A stretch of 64,000 nt of DNA from Neobacillus pocheonensis (GCA_023702235.1 JAMQCR010000001.1:682001-746000); one strand, 5' to 3'. Shown: positions 24,513 through 35,204, counted from the first letter of the stretch. Notes: generated from the letters alone by a model not told the origin. Translations and numbers: made by a program.

Positions 24513-24536
24513 GTTATCCCTAAATGCGTAACTAAC
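24513..24536. other. attR of the comGA element
   Basis: GTTATCCC (24513-24520), 13 bases, then core AAC (24534-24536) joined to the comGA 3' part. It mirrors the attL arm. Confidence 0.75.
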
Positions 24537-25169
24537 CGGCAGCGGAAAAACGACTACGCTCTACTCCCTATTAAATGAAACTGCCCACCTTTTTCATCGG
24601 AATGTAATAACACTCGAAGATCCCATCGAAAAAAACTATGATTCAGTATTACAGATACAGGTGAATGAAAAAGCGGGCGTTACCTATGCAGCTGGGTTAA
24701 AGGCATCCTCCGACATGATCCAGACATTATTATGGTTGGAGAAATCAGAGATGCGGAGACCGCGAAAATCGCTGTTCGTGCTGCATTAACTGGGCATTTG
24801 GTGCTTTCTACCATGCATACTAGGAATGCATTAGGGGCAGTTTATCGGTTGCATGAATTTGGGGTAAATTGGCTTGAGGTCGAACAAACACTGATTGCGG
24901 TTACTGCACAGCGACTAGTAGAACTGACATGCCCCTTGTGTGAAGATGAATGTTCACCTTTTTGTTATTCATATGGCAGATGGAAAAGAGCCAGTGTGTT
25001 TGAACTTTTATCAGGGAGAAATTTAAGCATCGCTATGAAAGCAGCAAAGGGAGAAAATGTTGAATCACGATACAGAACATTAAAGGAAGTTATTAAAAAG
25101 GGAATAGCGCTCGGATACATTAAAGAATCTGAATACGAACGCTTGGTGTATGATCATGAAACGACATAA
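24534..25169 (+). pseudogene. comGA: comGA 3' part: ATPase core, separated from its start
   Basis: Carries the rest of the Walker A (GSGKTTTLYSLLN), ITLEDPIE (Asp box), the Walker B region DPDIIMVGEIRDAETA, STMHTRNALGA (His box) and the zinc-binding CPLCEDEC segment of ComGA. A one-base loss near 24690 (GCATCC for GCAATCC) shifts the frame and probably is a sequencing error. While the element is integrated, no intact ComGA can be made from this locus. Its end overlaps the comGB start. Confidence 0.88.
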
Positions 25170-26187
25170 ATGGTCTGTGAATGAACAAGCGAGTTTTTTG
25201 AAAAGAACTGGAGAATTATTGGCGCGGGGATATCCGATTGCTGAAGCGATTGAATCAATATCCCTACATTTGCCTTCCTATCGAAAGGAGGAGTTAAATG
25301 ATTGTTTAATTGAATTAAGAAAAGGGTTGGCATTTCATGATATTTTGGAAAATCTCGGTTTCCACAAAGACTTAATCGGTTATGTTTATTTTGCAGAACA
25401 GCATGGCAGTTTTGCAGAAGCACTTTTGGAAGGAAGTGGTTTAGCATTAATAAAGGATAAAGATGTTCGAAAGCTTTTAAAATTACTACAATATCCGATG
25501 TTACTTATTTTCATAACCGGAATCTTATTTATTTTCGTAGAAAATACATTGTTGCCAAGGTTTACGATTCTTTTTAAATCAATGGGACTTGAAGCAAATT
25601 TTTTTACGAAAGTTATCTATCTGTTTGGACAATATTTCCCCGTTGCGATTATTTGTCTCCTGGCTTTTTTATTATTCTTAGCAGGCTACTACTTTCTTAT
25701 TTTTCAGAAGATCTCCATCCTGCAGCAAAGGTCGCAGCTTGTTCGTATCCCGATAGCTGGAAGGATCCTCAAATTGTTATTTACCCACTATTTTTCCGTT
25801 CAGCTGAGTTTCCTTTTATCTGGAGGTATTTCGGTATCCGAGGCATTAATCCTCTTTGAAAATAATCTAAAGCAGCCATTTTATAGTCAACTCGGGAAGG
25901 AGATTAAATTAAAGCTTGTTTCAGGTGAAAAACTAGAGACTATTTTATCCACTTTCCCTTTTTTTGAAAAAGAATTTTCCGTTATTGTAAAACACGGTCA
26001 AGAAAATGGAAAACTCGAGCAGGAATTACTTTTTTTTAGCCAACACTGTGTAGCCAATATCGAAGAAAAATTGGAAGCGAGTTCGAAATTTATTCAGCCC
26101 ATACTGTATCTTTTTATCGCATTTCTCGTAGTTTCGATGTATTTAGCAATCCTATTACCAATGTTCCACTTAATGGATGGAATTTAA
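25150..26187 (+). CDS. comGB: Competence pseudopilus inner-membrane platform protein
   Basis: A 345-residue GspF/PilC-like polytopic protein: two homologous cytoplasmic T2SF domains (about 10-110 and 200-320) separated by membrane helices, with a final helix near the C-terminus (FIAFLVVSMYLAILLPMF). It assembles ComGC pseudopilins with ComGA. Overlaps the comGA end by 20 bases; ATG 25156 is an alternative start. Intact in this window, although downstream of the disrupted comGA. Confidence 0.93.
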   Translation: MIMKRHKWSVNEQASFLKRTGELLARGYPIAEAIESISLHLPSYRKEELNDCLIELRKGLAFHDILENLGFHKDLIGYVYFAEQHGSFAEALLEGSGLALIKDKDVRKLLKLLQYPMLLIFITGILFIFVENTLLPRFTILFKSMGLEANFFTKVIYLFGQYFPVAIICLLAFLLFLAGYYFLIFQKISILQQRSQLVRIPIAGRILKLLFTHYFSVQLSFLLSGGISVSEALILFENNLKQPFYSQLGKEIKLKLVSGEKLETILSTFPFFEKEFSVIVKHGQENGKLEQELLFFSQHCVANIEEKLEASSKFIQPILYLFIAFLVVSMYLAILLPMFHLMDGI

Positions 26188-26206
26188 AAAAATGGAGGTT
26201 ACCTAA

Positions 26207-26530
26207 ATGAAAAATGAAAAAGGCTTTACCTTAATTGAAATGATGATCGTCATGCTGATTATTTCCGTTTTATTAATTATCACGATTCCAAATATTACGA
26301 AACATAACTCTAGTATCAACGATAAAGGTTGTCAGGCGTTTGTGAAAATGGTCCAAGCCCAAGAGCAATCGTTTGAAATGGAAAACAAAAGAGTTCCAAC
26401 TGGTGTGGATGAACTTGTTAAGGCAGGTTATCTGAGGGAAGATGCTAAAGGCTGTCCAAACGGAAAGACTGATGTAACAATAGCATCCGATGGTACCGTA
26501 ACAGCAGTAGCAAAAACAACCACTCCATAA
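26207..26530 (+). CDS. comGC: Major competence pseudopilin
   Basis: A 107-residue type IV pilin-like protein: prepilin site KGFTLIEMMIVMLIISVLLI (cleaved by ComC after Gly, Phe methylated), then a 20-residue hydrophobic helix and a globular part with two Cys (GCQAF, GCPNG) able to form the known disulfide. RBS TGGAGG. Stop codon TAA overlaps the comGD start by one base. Confidence 0.95.
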   Translation: MKNEKGFTLIEMMIVMLIISVLLIITIPNITKHNSSINDKGCQAFVKMVQAQEQSFEMENKRVPTGVDELVKAGYLREDAKGCPNGKTDVTIASDGTVTAVAKTTTP

Positions 26531-26970
26531 TGAAAAACAATCAAGAGGGATTTACCTTAATTGAGTCATTACTTGTTTTTACCATCTTTTTGATTATTTC
26601 CTCGATAACAGCCTTCTCCCTTAAACCTCAGAATTCAGTGATCGACGATGAAGCTTTCTTAAATCAGCTTCAAGCGGACTTACATTATGCACAAGCTTAT
26701 GCTATTTCCCATCAACATGAAGTAACCGTTATTTTTATGTCCGATCAATATAAATATAATATTTATATGCGTTCTGATCTTCCCTCCTTAATCGAGAGAA
26801 ATTATTCAACCAATATGATTGTCTATGGTGGTTCCCTTCCCTTATTTTTCAAATTCCTTCCTGATGGAAATGTGAACAGGTTTGGTTCCTTTTTTATAAA
26901 AACCAGTAAAAAGAATTATCGATTAACCGTTTTGATTGGAAAGGGACGGTTCTATGTTATTGAAGAATAA
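26530..26970 (+). CDS. comGD: Minor competence pseudopilin ComGD
   Basis: A 146-residue minor pseudopilin with prepilin motif EGFTLIESLLVFTIF followed by a hydrophobic helix and a beta-rich head domain. It overlaps comGC by one base and comGE by 17. Part of the DNA-uptake pseudopilus. Confidence 0.9.
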   Translation: MKNNQEGFTLIESLLVFTIFLIISSITAFSLKPQNSVIDDEAFLNQLQADLHYAQAYAISHQHEVTVIFMSDQYKYNIYMRSDLPSLIERNYSTNMIVYGGSLPLFFKFLPDGNVNRFGSFFIKTSKKNYRLTVLIGKGRFYVIEE

Positions 26971-27292
26971 AGGATTCTTTTTGCTCGAATTACTTTTGTC
27001 ATTGTCTGCCTGGTTGTTAATAGGTTTGTTTTTGCTTCCGTTGTTAATTGATTTGACCAGTCAATACAAACAACTAGAAGTGGATAAATATGCCCGTCAA
27101 CTTTTGTATGAGGAGCTGCAAGCCAAATTAATCGATGGACAATCTTACGAAAGCTACTCGGTATTTCTTAATGGAAAAGAATTCAAAATCAATTGGCGAG
27201 ATTCGTCAGATCCTAGTTCAAAGGAGGTGTGCGTAAAGGTTGAAGAAAATTCGTTTTATCCTAATACAGAAATATGCGGTGTCCCCGAATGA
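26954..27292 (+). CDS. comGE: Minor competence pseudopilin ComGE
   Basis: A 112-residue protein with a pilin-like N-terminus (KNKGFFLLELLLSLSAWLLIG) followed by a polar domain with a Cys pair near the end. ATG 26954 is favoured, giving the usual length. It overlaps comGD and comGF in the normal compact comG arrangement. Confidence 0.85.
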   Translation: MLLKNKGFFLLELLLSLSAWLLIGLFLLPLLIDLTSQYKQLEVDKYARQLLYEELQAKLIDGQSYESYSVFLNGKEFKINWRDSSDPSSKEVCVKVEENSFYPNTEICGVPE

Positions 27293-27716
27293 ACAGGCTT
27301 TTACGCTCATTGAGGTTCTTTTTGCTTTCTCGATCTTTACCATCATTGCTTTTTTTATAACGCCCACCCTGCAAATTATGTTAAATAGTAAGGGAGATCA
27401 GCCGAGAATACAAGAAATGGAGTGGGAAGTTTTTTGTGGCCAAATTAAAAAGGAAATTCGGATGAGCACTCATGCTGAAGTTGTAGCCGGTCGATTGGTG
27501 TTAACAGATGCCCCAGATACTGTCATTTATGAAAAATACGGTAATAACCTTCGCAGGCGTGTTAATTACACGGGTAATGAAACATTACTTCAAAATGTAT
27601 CAGAATATACTTTTACAATTATGAATAATTCGGTAAAAGTTACTGTTAAAGACATTTGGGGAAAAGAATACGCTGTTAGTGTGTATTCCTTAATTAATTG
27701 GAATGCTGCCTCATGA
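27240..27716 (+). CDS. comGF: Competence protein ComGF
   Basis: A 158-residue protein with a pilin-like signal NEQAFTLIEVLFAFSIFTIIAFF and a C-terminal domain with the ComGF pattern (YEKYGNNLRRRV, YTFTIMNNSVKVTV). The TTG start at 27240 lies inside comGE, with AAAGGAGGTG upstream. Its stop overlaps the comGG ATG. Confidence 0.88.
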   Translation: MKKIRFILIQKYAVSPNEQAFTLIEVLFAFSIFTIIAFFITPTLQIMLNSKGDQPRIQEMEWEVFCGQIKKEIRMSTHAEVVAGRLVLTDAPDTVIYEKYGNNLRRRVNYTGNETLLQNVSEYTFTIMNNSVKVTVKDIWGKEYAVSVYSLINWNAAS

Positions 27717-28093
27717 GAAATACTGAAAAAGGATTTACCTATCCACTTACATTATGTGTTTTAATTCTATTTCTATTATTTTTCTCTTTTCATGTGGAGC
27801 AGTTACTTACGGAAAGAAAGATGGCACATGAAACAGCCACCATTTTACTAGAGGATTATTATTTCCTATCCACTGTAAAAAAAATTGAAAAGATGTACCA
27901 ATCTACTGGAATTCAAACCAAAGGCACCTTTAAGTATTCTAACGGGATTATGGATTATCAAGCGGAAACTCTAATTGGAACCTCACAAAAGGTTAATTTC
28001 ACCCTGCGTCTAAATACCGGAGAGACAATTATTGGAAGCGGCTATTTTGATACTAAGCTAAAAAGGATGATAAAATGGGTGGAAATGGGTTAA
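27713..28093 (+). CDS. comGG: Competence protein ComGG
   Basis: A 126-residue minor pseudopilin-like protein: EKGFTYPLTLCVLILFLLFFSF at the N-terminus, then a helical, polar domain. ATG 27713 overlaps the comGF stop (ATGA). Last gene of the comG operon; position gives most of the confidence. Confidence 0.85.
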   Translation: MRNTEKGFTYPLTLCVLILFLLFFSFHVEQLLTERKMAHETATILLEDYYFLSTVKKIEKMYQSTGIQTKGTFKYSNGIMDYQAETLIGTSQKVNFTLRLNTGETIIGSGYFDTKLKRMIKWVEMG

Positions 28094-28162
28094 TGAACAA
28101 AGCTGATTGAATTAATCATTATTGGGCATACTTGTAAGTGAAACAAAAAGGCAGGTGTGTCC

Positions 28163-28348
28163 ATGAAAACAAATGATTATGTAAAATACATGACTCAAAC
28201 TCTTGTAAAGTATGCAGATCAGCCAAAAGATGAACGAAAAAGGCTGCGGACAGAGAGAAAGCAAGCAAAAGCGGCTTTTTGGTATCGATGGTTTGGAATT
28301 CTCCCTTATGTCGTCTACACGGAAGTAAAGAATAGAAAAAAAGGGTAA
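28163..28348 (+). CDS. yqzE: YqzE family protein
   Basis: A 61-residue basic protein with the YqzE signature (NDYVKYMTQTLVKYADQPKD, FWYRWFGILPYVVY). It regularly follows comG in Bacilli; function unknown. ATG 28163 is chosen because AGGCAGGTG precedes it. Confidence 0.88.
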   Translation: MKTNDYVKYMTQTLVKYADQPKDERKRLRTERKQAKAAFWYRWFGILPYVVYTEVKNRKKG

Positions 28349-28376
28349 AGAAGCAGATTTATCTGCTTCTTTTGTG
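28349..28376. terminator. Terminator between yqzE and yqhG
   Basis: AGAAGCAGA ttta TCTGCTTCTTTT. Confidence 0.85.
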
Positions 28377-28378
28377 TT

Positions 28379-29170
28379 TTAAATTGCCTTGTCAGTTAAA
28401 TAAAACAACCCGCCATTAATAAATGAAATTTGAATTTTTGGTTCATATTGTTCTTGGAGTGCCCTTTTTTCTGTTTCATAGCTCTCATTTTGTTCTTCCA
28501 CGTCTTCATAAAAGTGGTCCAATAGCTGTAAATCTTGATCCCATCGCTTTCTTGCATCGTCTGCCCATGTATGGTCATCTTCTTCGATGACGGATTTAAG
28601 ATAATTTTCAATCCTGGACATCCCACTCCTCGGTTTCACCAATGGTGATAAGGTAAAAGAATAATCAGGTATTTTCGGTGTTAAAGAAATCTGCAATAAC
28701 CGATCGTGAAAATCTTCAACCATCTGGCCATTGATGAGCTGTAAGCCAATGGATTTAAAAATATCACGCTTGCGGTCACATTGATAGGATATTTTTACAT
28801 TCATACACAGCCATGGCAGCATGGGTGTTTGCGTATTAATATGGCGGTGATTTTCGTATAAACGGATAAACCCAGCTAAATTTTTCGTTGATTCAAAAAT
28901 TTGGTGCAGCCTTGGAGAACCAAAATAAATGGTTTCACCCTTTATATTTTCTGGTGCTGAATCCTGGTTTGTAATGAAAGTCAGCTTCATTGGGTTTGGG
29001 ATGCCCCCAGTTTTCTCTAAATAGTGCCAGTAAAAAGGGCGGTTCATTAGCTCTTTATCGAGTTCAATCGTTAATTGCACGGTCAAAAACCCGCGTCCAT
29101 TTTCAACTACTTCACATTCATTGGCTTGAAAATAGTGGATAAGAAAGTTATGAATTTCCTGCTGCTGCAT
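28379..29170 (-). CDS. yqhG: YqhG family protein
   Basis: A 263-residue protein with the YqhG features: N-terminal QEIHNFLIHYFQANECEV and the centre MNRPFYWHYLEKTGGIPNPM. Always next to the SNF2 helicase gene yqhH; the pair overlaps here by 23 bases, implying joint function, though the biochemical role is unknown. Confidence 0.9.
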   Translation of the reverse strand: MQQQEIHNFLIHYFQANECEVVENGRGFLTVQLTIELDKELMNRPFYWHYLEKTGGIPNPMKLTFITNQDSAPENIKGETIYFGSPRLHQIFESTKNLAGFIRLYENHRHINTQTPMLPWLCMNVKISYQCDRKRDIFKSIGLQLINGQMVEDFHDRLLQISLTPKIPDYSFTLSPLVKPRSGMSRIENYLKSVIEEDDHTWADDARKRWDQDLQLLDHFYEDVEEQNESYETEKRALQEQYEPKIQISFINGGLFYLTDKAI

Positions 29171-30835
29171 GTGAATCTCCTTCCTTTATGTCCTTTGCAA
29201 ATTCAATCATGGATGTTAAGTTTTCCATTTTAATTCTCATTTCACCCTCGGAGCAGGATTTTCCGAAAATATCGATTAGATGATCCTCGATATTGCCAAA
29301 CTCTAATTTTGTTAGAATGTCATCAAGTTCACCAATTACATGCTCAAATAATTCAATTTTTTCATATAAAAGCTTTAAGATATGTTCTTCGACCGTATCT
29401 TTTATTGCAAAATTGTAAATCATGACATCCTTTTCCTGCCCGAGACGATGAATCCTTCCGATTCGCTGTTCCAGTCTCATTGGATTCCATGGCAAGTCAA
29501 AATTAATAATGTGATTACAAAATTGGAGGTTAATCCCTTCTCCTCCCGCTTCCGTTGCAATTAAGACTTGGGCATGTTTTTGAAAGAGCTCCCGCATCCA
29601 ATCCTTTTTACCCCGTTTAAAACCTCCGCGAAAAGGGACAGAGGAAATTCCTTGTTGCTTTAAATACCATTGTAAGTACAACTGTGTTGCTCGATATTCT
29701 GTAAAAATAATAACCTTATCATTTGCTTTTTGGATCAATTCTAAAGCTTTTTCTGCTTTTGAATTTTGCTGAACAGCTTCCACTTTAGAAATTAAATACT
29801 GAATTTGTTCTTCGTACGCACGGGAGGGATTTTCCTTTTTTTGCAGCATGTTTTTGAGTGTATAAAAAACGGCTTCCCGGCTGCTGCACGCTTCCCTTTG
29901 TAAGGTCATGACAGAGAAGGCACTAGATTGTACCCAATCTCCCTCGCTCCTTAGTTCTGTAATGGAATCATATAAGTCTTTTTCTTGTTGTGTAAATTCA
30001 ATAGGAATCGTTTCGACCTTTCGTTTGGTCCATTCAATCCCGGTATCAGCTCTACGATTACGAATCATCACTTTGTTCACTAATTCCTTTAGATGTTCGT
30101 CATCATTTAACGAACGGGAATCACGTTTATATTTTTCAAAAAAGGCGGTCTCACTTCCCAAATGTCCTGGTTTTAATAGTGAAACAAGGTTGAAAATTTC
30201 CTCGATACGGTTTTGAATGGGTGTTGCTGTAAGCAATAAACAAAATTTCTTTTTCAAGTTTTGAACAAATTCATAGTTTTTCGTTTTATTGTTTTTTAGC
30301 TTATGTGCTTCATCGATAATAATGAGGTCATAGTTTTGATTGTATATAATATCCCGATGTGGATTCCGTTTGGCTGTATCAATCGATGAAACAACCACAT
30401 CGCATTGGTCCCATACATAGCTTTTTCTTTGCGTAATCGCTGGGATAAAAAATTTACTATTCAGTTCGATTGCCCATTGCGTGACCAATGATGCCGGAAC
30501 AAGTATTAATACTTTTTTTACGAGACCGCGAATCATGTATTCCTTTAAAATTAAGCCTGCTTCAATTGTTTTTCCAAGTCCTACTTCATCCGCAAGAATG
30601 CCTTGCCATTCATGTTTTCAATTACTTGTTTTGCTGTTTCGAGCTGGTGGGGAAGTGGTGTTAAATGCGGTAGATGACTTGGCGCCTGCAATCCCTCAAA
30701 TTCAGGAATCACGAGATGTTTTTCCACCCCGATTGCTAGTTTAAAAAGCTCCCAATTTCCCCATGGACCATCGTGGTCAATTCGATGTAAAAAATCATCC
30801 TGCCAAGAGGAATCAAATTCAATTTGAACCGACAT
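29148..30835 (-). CDS. yqhH: SNF2-family DEAD/DEAH helicase YqhH, one frameshift
   Basis: A ~560-residue Swi2/Snf2 ATPase. Motifs in order: LADEVGLGKTIEAG (I), LVPASLVTQW (Ia), IIIDEAHKLKN (II, DEAH), LLLTATPIQN (III), then the helicase C half with IFTEYRATQLYLQWYL, LIATEAGGEGINLQFCNHIINFDLPWNPMRLEQRIGR (V-VI). One G is missing near 30600 (AAGGCA for AAGGGCA), which breaks the frame just before motif I; probably a sequencing error. ATG 30835 follows AAAGGAGC. Divergent from the glycine riboswitch. Confidence 0.9.
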
Positions 30836-30997
30836 GGTTTTCAGCTCCTTTTTGTGCATAAAATATATTGCTCAAAATATCGTTTTAATGGTAGGATGTT
30901 AATAGCTTTGAAAGTTTTTAATATTGTAATAAAGTAATTTATTTTAGTGGTATAATTTAGTATGACCTTAATGGAAAATTTTATAATGCGAATGACA

Positions 30998-31153
30998 ACA
31001 AGGGGAGAGACTACCTTTGTAGCGCCGAAGGAGCAAGCAGAATTGTGAATCTCTCAGGCAAAAGAACTCTTGTTTGACGCAGCTCTGGAGAGTGCTACCT
31101 AAATGTGTAGCCACCAAAGGGGAAAGCCGATTTCGGTAAACTTTCAGGTGCAA
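30998..31153 (+). ncRNA. Tandem glycine riboswitch
   Basis: Two adjacent gcvT-type aptamers: the first from GGGGAGAGACTACC with GCGCCGAAGGAGCAAGC and ATCTCTCAGGCAAAAG, closing around GCTCTGGAGAGTGCTACC; the second from CCACCAAAGGGGAAAGCC to TTTCAGGTGCAAGGACAGAG. Cooperative glycine binding turns on the following gcv operon in Bacilli. A -10 TATAAT is at 30951-30956. Confidence 0.95.
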
Positions 31154-31200
31154 GGACAGAGACCTTCTATATTTCTAAGGGAGGTTTCTGTCCTTTTTTG
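31153..31200 (+). terminator. Riboswitch expression platform (intrinsic terminator)
   Basis: AGGACAGAGACCTTC pairs with GAGGTTTCTGTCC, followed by TTTTTT. Directly downstream of the second aptamer, so glycine binding is expected to prevent this hairpin. Confidence 0.85.
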
Positions 31201-31233
31201 TTTAAAAAAAATGCTGAAAAAGGGGAATTAATC

Positions 31234-32339
31234 ATGCCAGAATTAAAACGGACTCCGATCTTTTGTGTTTATAAAGAATACGGAGGAAAAACAATCGATT
31301 TTGGAGGTTGGGAGCTGCCTGTCCAATTCTCAAGCATTAAGGAAGAACATCAGGCTGTCCGCACAAGAGCTGGTTTGTTTGATGTATCCCATATGGGTGA
31401 AGTGGAAGTAAAGGGCACTGACAGCCTACAATACCTGCAAAAGATGATGACAAATGATGTTTCAAAATTAAAAAATGGTGGAGCACAGTACACTGCGATG
31501 TGTTATGAAAACGGTGGAACTGTAGATGATTTGCTGGTATACAAAATCGAAGACAATCATTACCTGCTTGTTATTAACGCTTCGAATATTGATAAAGATT
31601 ACAAATGGCTCGAGTCCCATGTAACTGGAGACGTACAAATTGAAAACTTGTCTGAAAAAACAGCACAATTAGCGCTTCAAGGGTTCTTGCTGAAAAGGTT
31701 TTGCAAAAGCTTGCGGGTGAAACGGAATTAAGTGAAATTGGCTTTTTCAAATTCAAGCAAGAAGTAAAATTGGCTGACAAAACAGCACTTGTTTCAAGAA
31801 CAGGTTATACTGGTGAAGATGGCTTTGAAGTTTATTGCGATGCCAATGAAGCAGTTGAACTTTGGCAAGCAATTTTAGAAGCAGGTAAAGAGGAAGGTGT
31901 TTTACCTTGCGGATTAGGGGCAAGGGACACCCTTCGCTTTGAAGCGAATTTAGCCCTTTATGGTCAAGAATTATCACCTGAAATTTCTCCACTTGAAGCA
32001 GGAATCGGCTTTGCTGTGAAATTAAATAAAGACACAGACTTTATTGGTAAAGTTGCATTATTGGCGCAAAAAACGAACGGAATACCCAGAAAAATGGTTG
32101 GGATTGAAATGATTGACCGGGGAATTCCACGTCACGGATATCCTGTCTATAAAGAGGGAGAACTAATTGGAGAAGTTACCACTGGAACTCAGTCTCCTAC
32201 TTTAAAGAAAAATATTGGTCTTGCTCTTATTAAATCAGAGTTCGCCGAGCCGGACTCAGAGGTTGAAGTTGAAATTCGCGGTAAACATTTAAAAGCTAAA
32301 GTGGTTCCAACACCTTTTTATAAAAAAGAAAAGAAATAA
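31234..32339 (+). CDS. gcvT: Aminomethyltransferase (glycine cleavage T protein), one frameshift
   Basis: T protein transfers the methylene of the lipoyl-bound aminomethyl group to tetrahydrofolate and releases ammonia. Family length (about 368 residues) after correction. Motifs: [57 protein letters not shown] single G is missing near 31690 (GGG for GGGG), splitting the frame; correction gives [15 protein letters not shown]. First gene of the riboswitch-controlled gcvT-gcvPA-gcvPB operon. Confidence 0.93.
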
Positions 32340-32357
32340 CTGAAGGGAGTTAGGTTA

Positions 32358-33704
32358 ATGAGACATCGCTATTTACCTATGACTGAAGAAGATAAGAAGG
32401 CTATGCTTGAAACGATTGGTGTTTCCTCTATTGATGAACTGTTCAACGATATCCCAGAAAAAGTGAAGTTTAAGGGTGAGTATAATATCAAGGAAGCAAA
32501 ATCTGAGACTGCATTAATGAAAGAATTATTTTTGATGGCTAATCGTAATGCCGACCTAAAAAGAAATGTATCTTTTCTTGGTGCAGGGGTTTATGACCAC
32601 TACATGCCGGTTATTGTCGACCATGTGATTTCTCGTTCCGAGTTTTATACAGCCTATACCCCATATCAGCCTGAAATTTCCCAAGGGGAGCTTCAAGCGA
32701 TTTTTGAATTCCAAAGCATGATTTGTGAATTAACGGGAATGGATGTTGCCAACTCTTCCATGTATGATGGCGGAACGGCACTTGCTGAGGCGGCAATGCT
32801 TAGTGCAGGACATACAAAACGGAAAAAGATCGTCGTTTCAAGTGCCGTAAATCCAGAATCACGTGAAGTCCTTAAAACCTATGCAAAGGGTCAATATCTT
32901 GAAGTGATTGAAGTTCCAGTTAAAGATGGTATAACAGATTTAGATGCGTTAAAAGGTATAGCAAATGAGGAAGTTGCTGCCGTCATCGTCCAATATCCAA
33001 ACTTTTTTGGCAGGATTGAGCCATTAAAGGAGCTTGAAGAAATCATTCATTTAAATAAATCTTTGTTTGTTGTTTCTAGCAATCCGTTATCTCTAGGAGT
33101 GTTAACGCCTCCGGGGAAATTTGGTGCAGATATTGTTATTGGTGATGCCCAGCCTTTTGGGATTCCATCTGCATTTGGCGGCCCTCACTGCGGATATTTT
33201 GCGGTAACGAGCAAATTAATGAGGAAGGTACCAGGTCGTCTTGTTGGACAGACAACTGATGATCAGGGACGCCGCGGTTTTGTATTGACACTTCAAGCAC
33301 GTGAACAGCATATCAGACGTGATAAAGCAACATCAAATATTTGTTCAAACCAGGCATTGAATGCACTTGCTGCCTCGGTCGCAATGACGGCTCTTGGTAA
33401 AAAAGGCGTTCGTGAAATGGCTGCAGCGAATTTACAAAAGTCTTACTATGCCAAAAATTCGTTTAAAGAGAATGGTGTAGAAGTTATTTTTGATGGCCAT
33501 TCTTTCAATGAATTTGTTATTAAATTAAACAAACCAGTAAAAGAAATGAATCAAATCCTTTTACAAAAAGGAATTATTGGTGGCTATGATTTAGGACGTG
33601 ACTATCCTGAACTATCTAACCATATGCTGATTGCGGTAACGGAACAAAGGACGAAGGAAGAAATTGATACTCTTGTCAAAGAATTGGGGGATTTGCATGC
33701 ATAA
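32358..33704 (+). CDS. gcvPA: Glycine dehydrogenase (decarboxylating) subunit 1
   Basis: A 448-residue alpha subunit of the split P protein, which decarboxylates glycine and passes the aminomethyl group to the lipoyl H protein. Recognisable [46 protein letters not shown]. It forms a heterodimer or tetramer with GcvPB, which overlaps its 3' end by eight bases. Confidence 0.95.
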   Translation: MRHRYLPMTEEDKKAMLETIGVSSIDELFNDIPEKVKFKGEYNIKEAKSETALMKELFLMANRNADLKRNVSFLGAGVYDHYMPVIVDHVISRSEFYTAYTPYQPEISQGELQAIFEFQSMICELTGMDVANSSMYDGGTALAEAAMLSAGHTKRKKIVVSSAVNPESREVLKTYAKGQYLEVIEVPVKDGITDLDALKGIANEEVAAVIVQYPNFFGRIEPLKELEEIIHLNKSLFVVSSNPLSLGVLTPPGKFGADIVIGDAQPFGIPSAFGGPHCGYFAVTSKLMRKVPGRLVGQTTDDQGRRGFVLTLQAREQHIRRDKATSNICSNQALNALAASVAMTALGKKGVREMAAANLQKSYYAKNSFKENGVEVIFDGHSFNEFVIKLNKPVKEMNQILLQKGIIGGYDLGRDYPELSNHMLIAVTEQRTKEEIDTLVKELGDLHA

Positions 33705-35157
33705 TCAAGACCAGGCACTCATTTTTGAACTTAGTACACCAGGCCGAATCGGATACAGCTTGCCAGAAATGGATGTTCCGGAATTAGAGCTTGGCAGCCT
33801 TCTTCCTGAAGGGTATTTACGTGTGGAAGAGCCTAAGCTTCCAGAAGTCTCTGAGCTTGATATCATGCGTCACTATACGGCACTTTCAAAACGGAATCAC
33901 GGTGTTGATTCAGGATTTTATCCACTAGGCTCTTGTACGATGAAATACAATCCAAAAATCAATGAAAATGTAGCACGCTTTAACGGATTTGCCCATGTGC
34001 ATCCGCTTCAAGATGAAAGTTCAGTCCAAGGGGCTCTAGAGCTTTTGTATGACTTGCAGCAGCATTTAATTGAGATTACTGGAATGGATGAAGTGACCCT
34101 GCAGCCAGCAGCAGGTGCACAAGGTGAGTGGACAGGACTAATGATGATCCGTGCCTATCATGAAGCTAATGGTGATTTAAAACGAACGAAAGTAATCGTT
34201 CCGGATTCAGCCCATGGTACAAACCCTGCTTCGGCAACGATCGCCGGACTTGAAACGATTACCGTAAAATCGAATGAAGATGGCCTTGTCGATCTTGAGG
34301 ATTTAAGAAGGGTTGTTGGTGAAGATACTGCAGCCTTAATGTTAACCAATCCAAATACGCTTGGACTATTTGAGGAAAATATCCTTGAATTGGCTGAAAT
34401 TGTTCATAATGCCGGTGGAAAGCTTTATTATGATGGAGCTAACTTAAATGCAGTCCTCTCCAAAGCACGTCCAGGGGACATGGGCTTTGACGTTGTTCAC
34501 TTAAATCTTCATAAAACATTCACAGGTCCACACGGTGGCGGTGGTCCTGGTTCTGGTCCGGTAGGGGTAAAAGCAGACCTTATTCCATTTTTACCAAAGC
34601 CAATTATTGCAAAACGTGGCGAAGAATATGTTTTTGATTATGATCGTCCTCAATCAATTGGCCGCGTTAAGCCGTTCTATGGTAACTTTGGTATAAATGT
34701 TCGTGCCTACACCTATATTCGCTCCATGGGTCCTGATGGATTAAAGGCAGTAACGGAATATGCAGTATTGAATGCCAACTATATGATGAGAAGACTTGCT
34801 GAATATTATGATCTGCCGTTTGATAGGCATTGTAAGCATGAATTTGTCCTTAGCGGCAGACGCCAGAAAAAATTAGGTGTCCGTACGTTGGATATTGCCA
34901 AGCGCCTGCTTGATTTTGGCTACCATCCACCAACCATTTACTTCCCATTAAATGTGGAAGAGTGTATTATGATTGAGCCAACAGAAACCGAATCGAAAGA
35001 GACACTCGATTCATTTGTCGATATCATGATTCAAATTGCCAAAGAGGCGGAAGAAAATCCCGAAATCGTTCAAGAAGCACCACATACAACTGTTGTCGGT
35101 CGTATGGACGAAACAACTGCTGCAAGAAAGCCGATTTTAAGGTTCCAAAAGGCTTAA
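33697..35157 (+). CDS. gcvPB: Glycine dehydrogenase (decarboxylating) subunit 2
   Basis: A 486-residue PLP-bearing subunit. The PLP lysine lies in [18 protein letters not shown]; other motifs are [13 protein letters not shown] and [16 protein letters not shown] 33697 follows GGGGG seven bases upstream, inside the end of gcvPA. Operon ends with a terminator. Confidence 0.96.
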   Translation: MHNQDQALIFELSTPGRIGYSLPEMDVPELELGSLLPEGYLRVEEPKLPEVSELDIMRHYTALSKRNHGVDSGFYPLGSCTMKYNPKINENVARFNGFAHVHPLQDESSVQGALELLYDLQQHLIEITGMDEVTLQPAAGAQGEWTGLMMIRAYHEANGDLKRTKVIVPDSAHGTNPASATIAGLETITVKSNEDGLVDLEDLRRVVGEDTAALMLTNPNTLGLFEENILELAEIVHNAGGKLYYDGANLNAVLSKARPGDMGFDVVHLNLHKTFTGPHGGGGPGSGPVGVKADLIPFLPKPIIAKRGEEYVFDYDRPQSIGRVKPFYGNFGINVRAYTYIRSMGPDGLKAVTEYAVLNANYMMRRLAEYYDLPFDRHCKHEFVLSGRRQKKLGVRTLDIAKRLLDFGYHPPTIYFPLNVEECIMIEPTETESKETLDSFVDIMIQIAKEAEENPEIVQEAPHTTVVGRMDETTAARKPILRFQKA

Positions 35158-35168
35158 TGGAATAAAAA

Positions 35169-35204
35169 GAGGGGGATTAGAGAAATCTAATTCCCGTTTT
35201 TGTA
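35169..35204 (+). terminator. Terminator of the gcv operon
   Basis: GGGGATTAGA gaaa TCTAATTCCC followed by GTTTTTG. Confidence 0.8.

Larger units (their letters stand above)
14904..24536. mobile_element. Large-serine-recombinase integrative element inserted in comGA
   Basis: The 9630-bp insert is bounded by the shared trinucleotide AAC (14904-14906 and 24534-24536). Joining the flanks gives GGT-CCA-ACC-GGC-AGC-GGA-AAA, an uninterrupted GPTGSGK. Contents: CBO0543 membrane protein, RHH repressor and operators, HTH protein, Mrr-like nuclease, HTH protein, primase/helicase, iteron origin, small unknown proteins, HNH endonuclease, a candidate RNA and a large serine recombinase at the right end. 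There are no structural or packaging genes, so it is a satellite-like or plasmid-like integrative element. Confidence 0.88.
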
